From Planococcus citri (Eukaryota > Arthropoda > Insecta > Hemiptera > Pseudococcidae): a stretch of 64,000 nucleotides of DNA. Location: assembly GCF_950023065.1 (NCBI RefSeq), contig NC_088680.1:71771350-71835349 (forward strand), written 5' to 3'. The notes below the pieces were generated by a model. The model searched no databases and was not told where the DNA came from. It was given only the letters and a program-made list of their open reading frames with translations. Made by a program: the position numbers and the translations under genes. This document shows positions 26,003 to 37,074 of the stretch, in pieces; positions within the stretch are counted from its first letter, which is position 1, and every line of letters begins with the position of its first letter.

Positions 26003-26450
26003 AAAAAGTTACGAACATGCGAACACAGCAACAGTGTAATTTCAAGTTCGCAAGTTACGAACCTGCGAACGAGGTATGGCAGTATTCGTAGGTTTGCAAA
26101 TTGGCACTACGAAGTAAAAATTTTTACTGGCCAATTTGCGTACCTGCGAACGCTTCATATACAGGTTCGTAGGTTCGTAATTTGCGAACCTGCGAACCAA
26201 TATATGAAGCGTTCGCAGGTTTGCAAATTGGCAAGTAAAAATTTTTACAAGTCCAAGTTACGAACATGCGAACACAGCAACAAAGTAATTTCAAGTTCGC
26301 AAGTTACGAACCTGCGAACGAGGTATGGTATTATTCGTAGGTTTGCAAGTTGCAAAATTTTTACTTTGTAACTTGGTGCCGATTTGCGAACCTGCGAACG
26401 CTTCATGTACAGGTTCGTAGTGTCGCAACTTGCGAACCTACGAATTAAGT
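26003..26450. repeat. RepG units 2 and 3 with a strong hairpin
   Basis: Two direct units start at about 26008 and 26264 with AAGTTACGAACATGCGAAC and GAACCTGCGAACGAGGTATG. Between them, arms 26113-26160 and 26202-26248 (GTAAAAATTTTTAC, GGCCAATTTGCG, CCTGCGAACGCTTCATAT) form a hairpin of about 47 bp per arm. Non-coding. Confidence 0.82.
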
Positions 26451-26499
26451 AACTTTAGTAACTAAAAAAGCGGCAGGCACTTTTTGACAATTTTTGGCA

Positions 26500-27010
26500 A
26501 TCGAGTGCAGTGCAGTAAAATTAGCATCGAATTGTGAAAATCGAGGTTGCAAGCTGATTTTTGGTATACTGGTCCATTTTGATGTCCTGAAAACGAATCT
26601 GAGGAGTTCTACTGTCCCGGGTGTGCTTTCTCCCAAATTGTGGATCTTAGCCCCCCCCCAAATCGGTTTTGGCCAATCTGGAGTCTCCACCAGATTTTCC
26701 AGTGCTCGACAATTTCCATAAAATTGTTACCAAACAGAGATGGAAAACCAAAATTCACCCAGCACTCCAATTTAAACGTGTTATCAGTCTACTGTGTGGT
26801 GGGTTCAAGTCATTTTGCAGCCTCCAGCGACTTTTTGAAAATTCCCAAAGCCTCCGGTAGATTTTCGAAACTTGAAAATTTCGTCAAATGGAGTTATATA
26901 ACCGAAATTCACTCTGTAACATAATTTCAACACGCCATGAAGTCTACTGCAGGCGGATTTCAAGTCGTTTTGAAACTTTCAGATACTTTTTTGGACCTTC
27001 ATGGCAGATA
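26500..27010. repeat. RepE fragment
   Basis: TTGCAGCCTCCAGCGACTTT and TCAAGTCGTTTTGAAAC show RepA-type central units. Small open frames on both strands have no recognisable domain. Confidence 0.6.
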
Positions 27011-28499
27011 AGGTGAAAAATTATCCTTCAGCCTCTGCTTGAGGAAAGACAAAAATCCAGTTAACATTCCATTTTTAACATTATTCCAGAGTGAATTACA
27101 GGCTATTTCAATCCGATTTGGTTCTGTTTTTTTAAAAATGTCGCAAAATCTGTCCGAAATATTTTTTGATTTTATTTTGCATCAAAACTTCATTTCTAGC
27201 CAGCACTAGGTAGCAAAAATAACAAAAATTGAATCGCGAATCACGATTTTTGAATCAGTCCATTGAATCCGATTCCGAATCGGATTCATTTGAAAACTGA
27301 ATCGCAGATTTCGAATCAGATTAAATTTTTTAGCAAAAATTGCATAAAAAAATTCTTAAAATGACACAAAAACAAGTAAATAAGAGCACGAAAATTATCA
27401 AAACTTAATAATAATTGATGCAATTCAAGCAAAAATTGTTCTTTAGCAAAATCTTTATAAAACATGGCTAATTTCCTATTAAAGTGACAGAAAATACCGC
27501 AAAAGCACAAAAAAAAATTGACGAACTTCATTCGAGCCCAATGAAACTGTGAAACTATGAAATTATGAACTAAAATTGCAATTACGTAGCAATTATTCTT
27601 CAGAACTATTAGAAAATGAGATGAGCACGAAGACAGGTCACATAGAAGACTCAAGTTGGACAAAATTTGCCAAATTTCAAAGAAAAAGGTGAAAAATCTG
27701 AGTTTTTTGTTCAAATTTTTTGAAGTAGGTAATGAAATTAATTTACGAAGAAAAATATGAATTTGGTTCCGTATCGATGGGAACCAGTTTTGAAAAACTG
27801 TTTCTCAATTGATATCTCGAGTTCAATTAATCCGAGTTTGCAGAATTACTTAAAAAAATTTCGAGTCATTTTAAAGAAATTTTTATAAAACTGAATATTC
27901 AGAAATTCGCTGACGCTTTCAAGACGGCTTAAATCACATCATAAATGTACATATTTGGTTTAATGGGTCGAAAACAAAAGGGAAATTCAAACATCAGCAT
28001 TCTGCTTTGATTGGATTAAATTTTGATATTATTCGCGAATTAGATTTGAATTGTGAAAAATTACGTATCAAAATCGAAAAAAAAATGAAATTCAGCCTTC
28101 AAATTTTTGCAACGTGATAGCATTTCATCACAGTTCCAAATTTCTAAAGTATTATTCTGCCAACATTTTTTGAAAATTGTTTTAATCCTCGATTTGTTTA
28201 CATTTTTAACTGATTTGACCATCAGAGTGCAAATTTCAGGCATTATAATGACTTTTCCCGTAGGTTTTCTCTCACATTTCTGAAAAAATCATTAATAAAG
28301 TCTAAAATGGGAAGGGCTCGATCCTCGTAACCGAACGAGTCCATAAAAATAAATTTCAATATCGGTCGATACCCTAATCAACTCAACAAGGAGCAGAAGA
28401 AATGAAAAAAGTGAAAAAAAAAGAACATCGTTACTTGATCCACATTTTTAATCGTGATGAGAAAATGTATAATTAAACAGGTATCCGTATTAAAACAAC
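27011..28499. other. No gene; GAATC palindromic cluster
   Basis: AT-rich. At 27228-27325 GAATC/GATTC words cluster around GAATCCGATTC and GAATCGGATTC, a near-palindrome at about 27266-27288. Minus-strand open frame 27316-27714 is low-complexity F/L/C. Confidence 0.45.
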
Positions 28500-30480
28500 A
28501 GGATAGATTATAAATTCTTACTTAAATATTAAATAACATCGATTTTTATTTAAATAAATAAAATATCACACAGTTGTAGAATGTACAAAAAAATAAATAA
28601 AAATCTGTTGTAATGAATTGAATTTTTTTTTTTTAAAAAAGAGAAGAGAAAAAAAAACAAAATTATAATGAAGAAAAAAAAAGAGCATACTTACAGGTAC
28701 TTTACAAATTAATATTATCAATAACAATAGAAACTTACAAAATAGTGAGAAAAAAATTTCAACTTGTCCCATGATATTAATATAAATTCCTTTTCATAGG
28801 TAACGTGTTCTAAAAGTCTACATCTTTTTCCTTCTCTTCTACGTATAGGAACTTTCGAAGAAATACCGGACGAAGGCTGCGGTATAGATTGTTTTACAAT
28901 GATATGACGATAAAATTTTAATTTGAGTGGTTTGGCAGTTGAATAAAGAATCCCTTTTTTTTTCCCCACAGAGAATTGTATAGACAGATTTTCTAAAATC
29001 TGGAAGGATCTCGATTCTCGAATAGGTACTTTTTGCGATTAAAGAAGCAAAATGTAAATAGTTAGGTAGGTACCTATGATAAACTGAAAAAATTCACCCT
29101 CTCAAGGGGTTAGGTAAGAATTCGGTATTTTTTATGAAATTATTACATATTAATTGTAAAGTAATATTTCGGATGACGTGTTCTTTGGTTTAGTTTTTTC
29201 AAGTTTCCAAAATTTGTACTTGGGAACTCGAATACGAAATTCTTTGGCTTAGAGATTAATTTTTCACAACGTTATCCTTACCTATTTCTACTTCTACTCA
29301 AGTTGTCAACTTTTTTGTAAGAGTATTTTCCCTTCAAAATGGAGGTTTTCGTGGGTATAGAATTCAAGTAGGTACCTTACATTATTTTCTAAAACAAAAC
29401 TGCGATATTTTTTCTAAACAAAAAATTCTTTTTATCGTTATAAATAGGATTGTTGGTAAATGGTAGTAGTAGATACCTACGAAATATAGATAATCAATTT
29501 AAACGTTCGAGGACGAATGAAAAAGTATAAATTTAAAGTAATAATATAATTTTTTGATTTTTACATATCTTAAAAATGAAAAAAAAGAGGGAAAAGAGTA
29601 ATAGAGGGGAGGGGAGCACATTGAAAATTTACAATACGAAAGGAAAATTTGGTGACAAGTAAAAGTGATGGAGAACTCGATACTAACGATGAAAAAAAAA
29701 ACATTACAATATACGACAAGAAAGAGGAAAAATATAGAGAGATAGAGAGAAAAAGAGAGAAAGGGCAGAGTCAAAGTACATACGCGACAAAAAATTAAAA
29801 ATGATATAATAGGAAAAAATTCGTTTTTTTGTGTTTTTTTTTCGCTTTTTTGTTTTTTTGGTTTTCTATTTGTATGTAGGTATTATAAACAGCCTGCGAG
29901 GATTTTGAAGATTCGAACGCTGATTCCGTGCTTTAATTCACGTCTGGTTTTAAAAAGTGCTTTCGTACGATTCATTGTCGTTGTGGCTTCTTTTTACCGT
30001 TGCGATTGTAATTAAAGTCGAAATCTGTAACGATATAATACAATTAATACATATAATATATAATAATAAAGGTTAATTGATAATATGGGGCATCGTTAGC
30101 CCGACTCGATTCTCGAGCTACGCGACAAAAGTGAATTTCGTAACTAAAATTACGTAAATGAAAAGAGCGAAGTAGGTATTGCGATCGAAACGCGGATAAG
30201 TTTAAGTGTTGTAGGTAGAGGTACTACAATTAACAAAATTAACACCGTTGCCGCGGCGCCAGCCATTAATTTATTACTCGTCGATTACAAAATTTTTCAA
30301 ACAACGCCAATGCTGTAAAAATGAATCGAACTCGATTATTTTCCACGGTTCGGTATTCAATTTGAATCATTTCGTTGGTTTGAACCGTTTGTCTTGAGAC
30401 ATTTTTAAGTCGATTGTGCTTTTAATCGAGAAATTGATCTGTGCTGCGTATCGGTGAAAAGAAAATTCCGATTCGACCCC
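28500..30480 (-). other. Unique AT-rich block, possible distal sv 3' sequence
   Basis: Repeat-free compared with both sides. On the minus strand there is a good acceptor-like ATATCGTTACAG near 30027-30038 and several AATAAA signals near 28544-28600. If sv has a further terminal exon, this is the best place for it, but only a handful of codons would be added. No independent gene recognised. Confidence 0.25.
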
Positions 30481-30739
30481 CTCCCCCACCACTAATTTCA
30501 AAAATTTGGTTCGAGTCTATTCTCGATGAAATCAGCTCGGTTGTGTGGGCATAGGACCTTCGATTTTGTTCAATTTTTTTGTAGTTTCTTCATGTTAGGA
30601 AATGGAGAAAATTCCTTCTCCTTGAGGGCTCAAAATTCGAAATCTTATACAAAATTACCCCAAAAAATTTCAAAAATATCAGAAAATTGTCATAAAAACG
30701 GAAAAAAATTAAAGAATTGGGAGGATGAAATTTGACAAA

Positions 30740-31400
30740 AAAAAACTTTCAAGAAATGTTGTTAAAAACAGGACTTTTGTATGGCAAACTTTGAAACAAA
30801 AAAAGGACTTTTTCAGACAGAGAAGGGAAGAATCAATTATTTAAGAATGTTTTGGCAAAAATTACAACCATTTGACTGATTTCATCACAACTTCCTGAGA
30901 ATTTTGACAGAAAAATATAACAAATTTTCGTCAACTCGCCAAAAATTGACACTCTCTGACAATGATTTTGACTAAAAACGGGGAATTTTTTGACAATTTT
31001 AGCAAAAACAGAATTTGTTGGAAAATTTTAACTAAAACTGTCCTTTTTGACTATTTTACTCAAAATGGACACTTCATGACTATTTTTCCAAAAATTGACG
31101 CTTTTCAATACCCCCCCCCCCCCACAAATAAACAATGTTTCACTTGAACAAATTTAGAAACAAAAAAAAGAATCAGAACTTTATGAGCAAGTTTGGCAAA
31201 AAAAACAGGACTTTTGTTTGGTAATTATTTTGGAACAGAAAGAGGACTTTTTTTAAAAAACAGATACGGCGAAATTCAATTCTTTTTGGATATTTGGGGT
31301 TGGGGGTTGGGGGGGGGATGAGGAGTGCAAAAAAATTGCTGACTGACAACTTCCGAGAATTAGCGTGCCCCCAAAAAAGCATTTACATACAAAAGAAGGC
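30740..31400. repeat. RepD block 3
   Basis: TTTGAAACAAAAAAAGGAC, CAATTCTTTTTGGATATTTG and CAACTTCCGAGAATTAGCG mark it as co-oriented with block 1. A run of about 15 C lies at 31111-31125. It ends about 200 bp before RepB copy 2. Confidence 0.72.
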
Positions 31401-31595
31401 CTGGTTGTAAATATCATAGATATGAGATGTACGCCTCTAGGATTTTTTGTTCAGATTAACAAATTGCAGCCCCGAAATTTGGCAAGTTTTTGAAAATAAA
31501 AAATTTTGGAAACCAGTGGGGTTATCGAAGAGGCAGAATCAAAAAATTTTCGCTTTCTGTATCTCAATTGAATCATTAATTTTGAAAAATGCTTA

Positions 31596-33297
31596 CAAGG
31601 GAACCTCTTGAGGTGTCCGCCTCCGATTTGAACGGGACCGCCGTTTTTGGAAAGAGCATGTTCCGAACCCCCCAAATCCAAATTTTCAGCTGCCCAAGTT
31701 CATTTCTCGATTTTTGGCGAATTTTTGAAAATCCAAAATTGACTATTTTGGTGATTTATGCTTTTTTTAAAAAAAGTACGTACTTGGTCTGTAAAATGTT
31801 CAAAATACATAAGTCCTAAAACTGATATTAACCCCCCAAATCCAAATTTCGCCATTTCCAGCCATTCAGGAGCCTCCAGTGCGATTTTTCAATTTCTCCA
31901 GAATTTTCAATTTGCTCCAGAATGCGTGAATATGAAGTTGGGTAGCTAAAAATCGAGTTGTGTGTTATACTCGATCTGTTTAACGAGTTTATCCACATTT
32001 GAGTTGATTTTTAGAGGGACACCTCAAGAGTGGTTTTTGACCAACTTTTTTCATAAGAAATCCAAAATGATTAAAACTTTACCGTTTGCGAGGAAATTTT
32101 TGAAATTTGCGCGGATCGCAGTATTTTGTCATGATCTAACCCCACGAGGGCGAATTTCGCCATTTCCAGCTATTCTGGAGGCTCCAGTGCGATTTTTCAA
32201 TTTCTCCAGAATTTTCAATTTGCTCCAGAATGCGTGAATATGAAGTTGAGCAGCTAAAAATCGAGTTGTGTGTTATGCTCGAACTTTTTAACGAATTTAT
32301 TCACACTTGAGCCGATTCTGGAAGAGACACCTCAAGAGTGGTTTTTTGACCAGCTTTTTTTCAAAATAAAAATATGTATCCAAAAACGAAAAATTCCTCG
32401 TTTGTGAGAAAATTTTTGAAATTTGCGCGAATCGTTGTATTTTGTCATTAATGAACCACACGAGAGCGAATTTCGCCATTTCCAGCCTTTCTTGTGCCTC
32501 CCTTTAATTTTTGGACATTTTTATTATTAAAAAAGCTGCTCAAAACCCCACTCCTGAGCTGTCCCCTCCAGAATCGGCTCAAATGTGAATAAATTTGTTA
32601 AACAGTTCGAGTATAACACAAAACTCGATTTTTAGCTGCCCAACTTCATATTTACGCCTTCTGGAGCAAATTGAAAATTCTGGAGAAATAGAAAAATCGC
32701 GCTGGAGCCTCCAGAATAGCTGGAAATGGCGAAATTCGCCCTCGTGGGGTTAGTTCATGACGAAATACTGCGATTCGCGCAAATTTCGAAAATTTTCTCG
32801 CAAATGGGAAATTTTTGATTTTTGAATATTTTTATTTTGAAAAAAAGCTGGTCAAAAAACCACTCTTGAGGTGTCCGCTCCAGAATCGGCTCAAATGTGG
32901 ATAAATTCGTTAAACAGGTCGAGTATAACACACAACTAGATTTTTAACTGCCCAACTTCATATTCAAGCATTCTGGAGCAAATTGAAAATTCTGGAGAAT
33001 TTGAAAAATCACACTGGAGGCTCCAGAATGGCTGGAAATGGCAAAATTTGGATTTGGGGGGTTAATATCAGTTTAAGGACTTATTTTTAACATTTTTACT
33101 GATCAAGTACGTACTTTTTTTAAAAAAAGCATAAATCGCCAAAATACATAGTCAATTTTGGATTTTCAAAAATTCGCCAAAAATCGAAAAATGAACTAGG
33201 GCAGCTGAAAATTTGGATTTGGGGTTTTAGAACATTCTTTTTCCAAAAACCGCGGTCCCATTCAAATCGGAGGCGGACACCTCAAGAGGTTCCCTTG
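31596..33297. mobile_element. RepB copy 2, TIR element flanked by TTA
   Basis: The left end CAAGGGAACCTCTTGAGG and right end CCTCAAGAGGTTCCCTTG are exact inverted repeats that continue with few mismatches for about 60 bp (GTGTCCGCCTCCGATTTGAA). TTA occurs on both sides (31593-31595, 33298-33300), a probable 3-bp target duplication of the kind used by PIF/Harbinger-type elements. The interior is itself arranged as inverted modules (ATTCTGGAGGCTCCAG, CAGCTAAAAATCGAGTTGTG). No transposase frame, so non-autonomous. It begins 236 bp past the sv stop and, on the minus strand, holds AATAAA at 32831-32836 and 32520-32525, so it could supply polyadenylation signals. Confidence 0.8.
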
Positions 33298-33413
33298 TTA
33301 ATGATGTATTCATGGAATACGAATGTTTTTTCGGGAGAATAGAAGAAATTTTGTTGGTTTGAATATAATTTTGCGATTGTAATATTTTGATAATCGAGTT
33401 CAACGATAAATTC

Positions 33414-33446
33414 GGGAATGATCGAAGGTCGTTATCGATCATTCCC
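33414..33446 (-). promoter_or_regulatory. Perfect 12-bp hairpin just after the sv stop
   Basis: GGGAATGATCGA (33414-33425) pairs perfectly with TCGATCATTCCC (33435-33446) across a 9-nt loop. It lies 90 bp downstream of the sv stop, so it would sit in the 3' UTR. Structure is seen directly; a regulatory role is inference. Confidence 0.5.
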
Positions 33447-33535
33447 AATCGATTTTAGATAACGGATGTTCGATTATGCGACCGATTTGGAATACGGAAA
33501 TCAAATGAATTTCTAGAAAAATGCAATATTTACCG

Positions 33536-33654
33536 TTACTTGCTGAGAAGACCTCCTCCTCCGGATGCTGCCGAGTAACCGTAATTCGAATAAGGCGTCG
33601 CAGAGTACTGAATGTAAGGTGAATTGTACGCGGTACTGTATTCAGTTGAACCTC
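33536..33654 (-). CDS. sv: sv last visible exon, Tyr-rich tail and stop
   Basis: Follows the acceptor TTTTTTCAG (33655-33656). Two bases complete a glycine, then 38 codons (GSTEYSTAYNSPYIQYSATP, then a YSNYGYSAASGGGGLLSK tail) and TAA at 33536-33538. Repeated tyrosines in S/P context match the C-terminal activation region of Pax2/5/8. Oddity: vertebrate Pax2/5/8 continue after the GLL motif with an SPYYY-type ending, and here LLS is followed at once by K and stop. A weak donor (AA/GTAACG at 33539-33534) would allow one more exon downstream. One candidate acceptor near 29.98-30.04 kb gives only a few extra residues. Most likely this is the true end or a species-specific short end. Confidence 0.8.
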
Positions 33655-33759
33655 CTGAAAAAAAATTGTTACGTATAGTTGAAGCTGATTGCTGATACAT
33701 CCATCGATGGCCATATAGTCAGACTAGCCTTTGATATTTTGCCATTTAAAATCACTTAC

Positions 33760-33990
33760 CCGAAGTGTAATGGGTCGCAAAGCCAGGTAACAATGTAGGA
33801 GGCGTATAAGCGGCAGCTGCGGCGGTCGCCACGTTATTATTATTAGCCGGCTGCAGCACCGTTAAACTGGAGGTATCCGTTGATCCGGCTTGGCCGGACG
33901 GAGTCGTTGGATCGGTGGACAGAGATAACGGCAATCCCGGCGATTGTCCGGTACCATTTTCTCCATTGAAAGTTACACCGCCTCCATTCT
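33760..33990 (-). CDS. sv: sv exon e: low-complexity C-terminal region
   Basis: Two bases complete a glutamate codon, followed by 76 codons and one base. Composition is G/N/T/S-rich, with a poly-Asn run (NNNN), an alanine run (ATAAAAAY) and PPTLLPGFATHYTSG. The acceptor is CTTTGCAG at 33991-33998; a second AG two bases further in would break the frame and is rejected. The donor is G/GTAAGT at 33759-33754. The intron before it is only 90 bp. A proline/tyrosine-bearing tail is usual for the Pax2/5/8 activation domain; the exact function of this exon is inferred. Confidence 0.88.
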
Positions 33991-34080
33991 CTGCAAAGCC
34001 AAAATACGTACATGTATCAACAATGAGTACCTATTTACCTTATACATACGTACGTAAGTATTCAAGACTGGAGCACTTAC

Positions 34081-34429
34081 CATTATTATAATGAGAATGA
34101 TTATTGGGCGAAAGTTGCGACGATTCCAAATCCGTAGCCGGACTCAACTTATGAATTTCTTGCATCGTAATCGCAGTCAAAGGAGCTGCTCCCAGAGAGG
34201 AAACGGCTGTAACCGAAGTCGTGCCTATAGGACCGGTTGCATTCGACGTCGTACTATGCGGAGTTTGCGATATCGTGTCGTACAGATCCGGAGGCGTTGG
34301 AGCTGAATGAGCGATGAAACCGCCGCTCTGAGTGTCGAAGTACGGAGGAGCTGAGCCACCCACTACGTTCGGACCCAGTTCCGAGAATAGTTTGTGTTCG
34401 TCTTTGATGCACCATTTGCTAGGCCATAG
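34081..34429 (-). CDS. sv: sv exon d: WPSKWC block and S/T/P-rich region
   Basis: Begins LWPSKWCIKDEHKLFSELG after the acceptor TTTGTTGCAG, then 116 codons rich in S, T, P, G and A, ending HSHYNN plus one base. The donor is AATG/GTAAGT. The opening tryptophan/cysteine block follows QLYANVS of exon c without a gap and, from memory, is shared with Drosophila sv. I infer it marks a conserved transactivation or interaction segment. The remainder (YFDTQSGGFIAHSAPTPPDL and following) is low complexity and probably disordered. An overlapping plus-strand open frame rich in arginine is a shadow of this exon. Confidence 0.9.
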
Positions 34430-34914
34430 CTGCAACAAATTATCGAATTTATTCGCACGTTGTGATTGAGGAAAAAAAACTTTTTTTATAAATTGAGGTA
34501 GAAAGCTGCATTTTTGTACGTAATATTGGTCCCTTTTTATATTCTAAACACGAATCTGGGATGTCCTTTTGCGTCTATGGTGAGCGTTCTTCCCTATTGT
34601 GGTTCCAAGCCCCCCCCCTCCATTTGATTTTTTGCCTGTAACTCCTCAAATATTGATCCTAGCGGAAAAATTGTCAAATGAAACTGACTATTTATAGCTC
34701 TACCCACCCCCCCCCTCTGGGCAAGTGTAATCAGAATCACTAAAATACTCATCTGATAGGGAATTTCCCGTAGAATAAGTTTCATTTGACAAATAATTTT
34801 CAAAAATGGATTAGTTTACCAAAATTCAGTTTTCTCTCTTAACACTATTCTTTCAGCTAATTTTCCTGGACTATCGTGGTAATTTGAGTAAATGAAAATG
34901 AAACTACAACTCAC

Positions 34915-35012
34915 CGATACATTAGCGTAAAGTTGATCTCCGTTATAGTGAGGATGCCTTATTCGTTTCACATCTTCGTCCAAACTTTGACCATTTAGAT
35001 CTCGATTCTCAT
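34915..35012 (-). CDS. sv: sv exon c: short linker exon
   Basis: Ninety-eight nt: two bases completing an aspartate codon, then 32 codons reading ENRDLNGQSLDEDVKRIRHP and ending in DQLYANVS. The acceptor TTGTTACAG and donor TCG/GTGAGT are both strong. DVKRIRH and QLYANV resemble, as I recall, a short conserved block downstream of the octapeptide in insect sv proteins. Acidic and basic residues are mixed; there is no recognisable fold. It sits where vertebrate Pax2/5/8 carries the truncated homeodomain, but I cannot align it to that helix. Phase 0 at the 3' end joins exon d across a 485-bp intron. Confidence 0.88.
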
Positions 35013-36529
35013 CTGTAACAACAAAAAAAGGAGAAAACTCATCGTGTGAATTTAAACTCGAACAATGAACATTCGCATAAAAGGCCATCGCATTCGCATC
35101 GTAACTCCTGCGCGATTTGGCATTTTTCTTCCCTACGTGTAGGTATAAGGGCTAAGGGCGTTGGGCTAGGCTGGGCGATTCTCATTAAAATAAATTAAGC
35201 AATAAAATCTGAAGAAATACGTTACATTAAAACGATGAAGGGAAAAAAGGACGTGTATAAAAAAACAAAACAAAACAAAACATCGAATGGCACGAGTAAT
35301 AGTATATAGAGTATACCTATATATAGGAGAGAGAAGAAAAAAACACATCGCCGAAATAAAAAGGATAGGACAGTATTAAATGTCACGTTAGGACATTTTT
35401 ATCTATAACATTGTCGTCGAATAGTAACAATCTGTTGCGAATCGAGAGCAAACAAACAACTGCGAGTGCTTTGGTTTTAATTTTATGATACGATAGTACG
35501 AGTAAACTTACACATAGGAGTATATGCACGAGTATAGTACGTAAACGTATATAGAGGATGAGGAATAGCGATATTCCCTCGAGTATACAAGGGGTTCGGT
35601 AATCAGTCGCCATGATGGGGCTATTGCTCGAGGGACACTCATTTCTGACATCATTTTATTATACACAGAGCCACTAAACACCGTTGCTCCGGTATCGGTA
35701 TTACTATTGCTATTGCTATTGCTTTCAAGTTTTTAACCTACTGCTCGCGATAACAATTCCCTTTTCGATTAACCTAAATTGTTTTTCTAACATTTTACCA
35801 GTTACCGCAGCGCGCAGCCTTTTACATCTCTCGATGGTAGTTTTTCCACAGACGCAACAGGGCTCTCCTCAATCGTCGTCCTCGTCGTCGTGCTTTTACA
35901 TACAATTAATAAAAAGACTGCGATATAATTTCATAAGCTTATGGTACAACGAGTACTGCGACACCCTTGTTCAGATACTAATCACTCTTCTCGCATATGG
36001 TGTGGGGTGTGCGTTCGAGTAGAAGGAGATGATGTGCTTTTTCAAACGTGTCATTGGTGAAATATCACTGTCCATGGTGCTTCTGCTTACAATGTGCATA
36101 CAACCATACGTAGTATTTTGCGAATCGTTCGATGACTTTATGAGAGAGCAGTGTAGGTCGTAGGGTATATCTGGTGACTGATTATTTTGAAATGGTATCG
36201 TATCTGGTCGGGTCAAACACCTGGTCGATGTATTATTTTTCCAAAATCATACTCGAGGCTCAGAATGAGCTGGGGAAGTGGGATTAAGTTTTCAAAAATA
36301 TGAAAAGGATGAAGTACATAGATACTGATTTTCAAAATTTTGGTCATTTTAACCCCCCCCCCCCCACCCCTCATTTACCAACACAACTCACTGTGAATTC
36401 CAGAGATCTCTTCTGTCTTCAGGTTATCTGTTCAATCTTTTTAACCGAAAAAATTGTTGAATCCAAAATTTCTTTGATGTTTTTTGAATCCCCTTCTCCC
36501 CAGTGAAGTCCAGGGCTCGTACTTGGTTA
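35013..36529 (-). other. sv: sv intron b-c, non-repeat part
   Basis: Intronic. Contains a TATTGCTATTGCTATTGCTT run at about 35705-35725, a CGTCGTCCTCGTCGTCGTGC run near 35874 and a poly-C run at about 36352-36365. No exon signals with coding support. Confidence 0.55.
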
Positions 36530-37074
36530 CTCTTTGAATTACTATAGGTTACTTAGTCGGTTACTTTTTGTAAAATTTTGGTTGCTAAAGTTACATTTTT
36601 CAAAAATTTTCCTAAATTCAATTTTTTCAGATCTAGATTTTGAATCATACTTTGTAAAGGAAACAAGAAAAAATGTCTCGCTTTTTACCAAAAACAGTAA
36701 CAAATTCTGCATTTTAAGATGTTGTCAAAAAGCCTCATTTCTTACTAAAAATTTCTAAAAATTGTAGTTTCCCCGCTAAAAGTTTCAAAAGAGCTCACCC
36801 CCCCCCAATCCGAAAAATCTCGCTTTTTGGCAGTAATTGTCAAAAACTGCAAAAAATAGAAGAAAGTATCACCTTTTCAACAATAATTGCGAAAAAATAT
36901 TGCTTGTCTGCCAATAATTTCCTAAAAGGTTTTTCTTTTTACTGAAATGTAAAGTCTTATTTTTTGCAAAAAATTGACAAATCATCTCGCTTTTTAGCAA
37001 AATTGCTGAAAAATCTGACTTTTGTCCCAAAAATTGAGGGTTTAGTGTAGGCAAATTAGCATAATATTTGAATA
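36530..37074. repeat. RepD block 4, left of RepC
   Basis: Repeats of TTGCCAAAAAGCCTCATTTC type in an sv intron. Broken at 37075 by RepC and resuming after it. Confidence 0.68.

Noticed and set aside
27316..27714. 132-codon minus open frame rich in F, L and C
   Set aside because: AT-rich translation of low-complexity sequence; no motif and no splice or start evidence.
33989..33992. Alternative acceptor two bases into exon e
   Set aside because: Would shift the frame and introduce stops; the first AG keeps the 76-codon frame.
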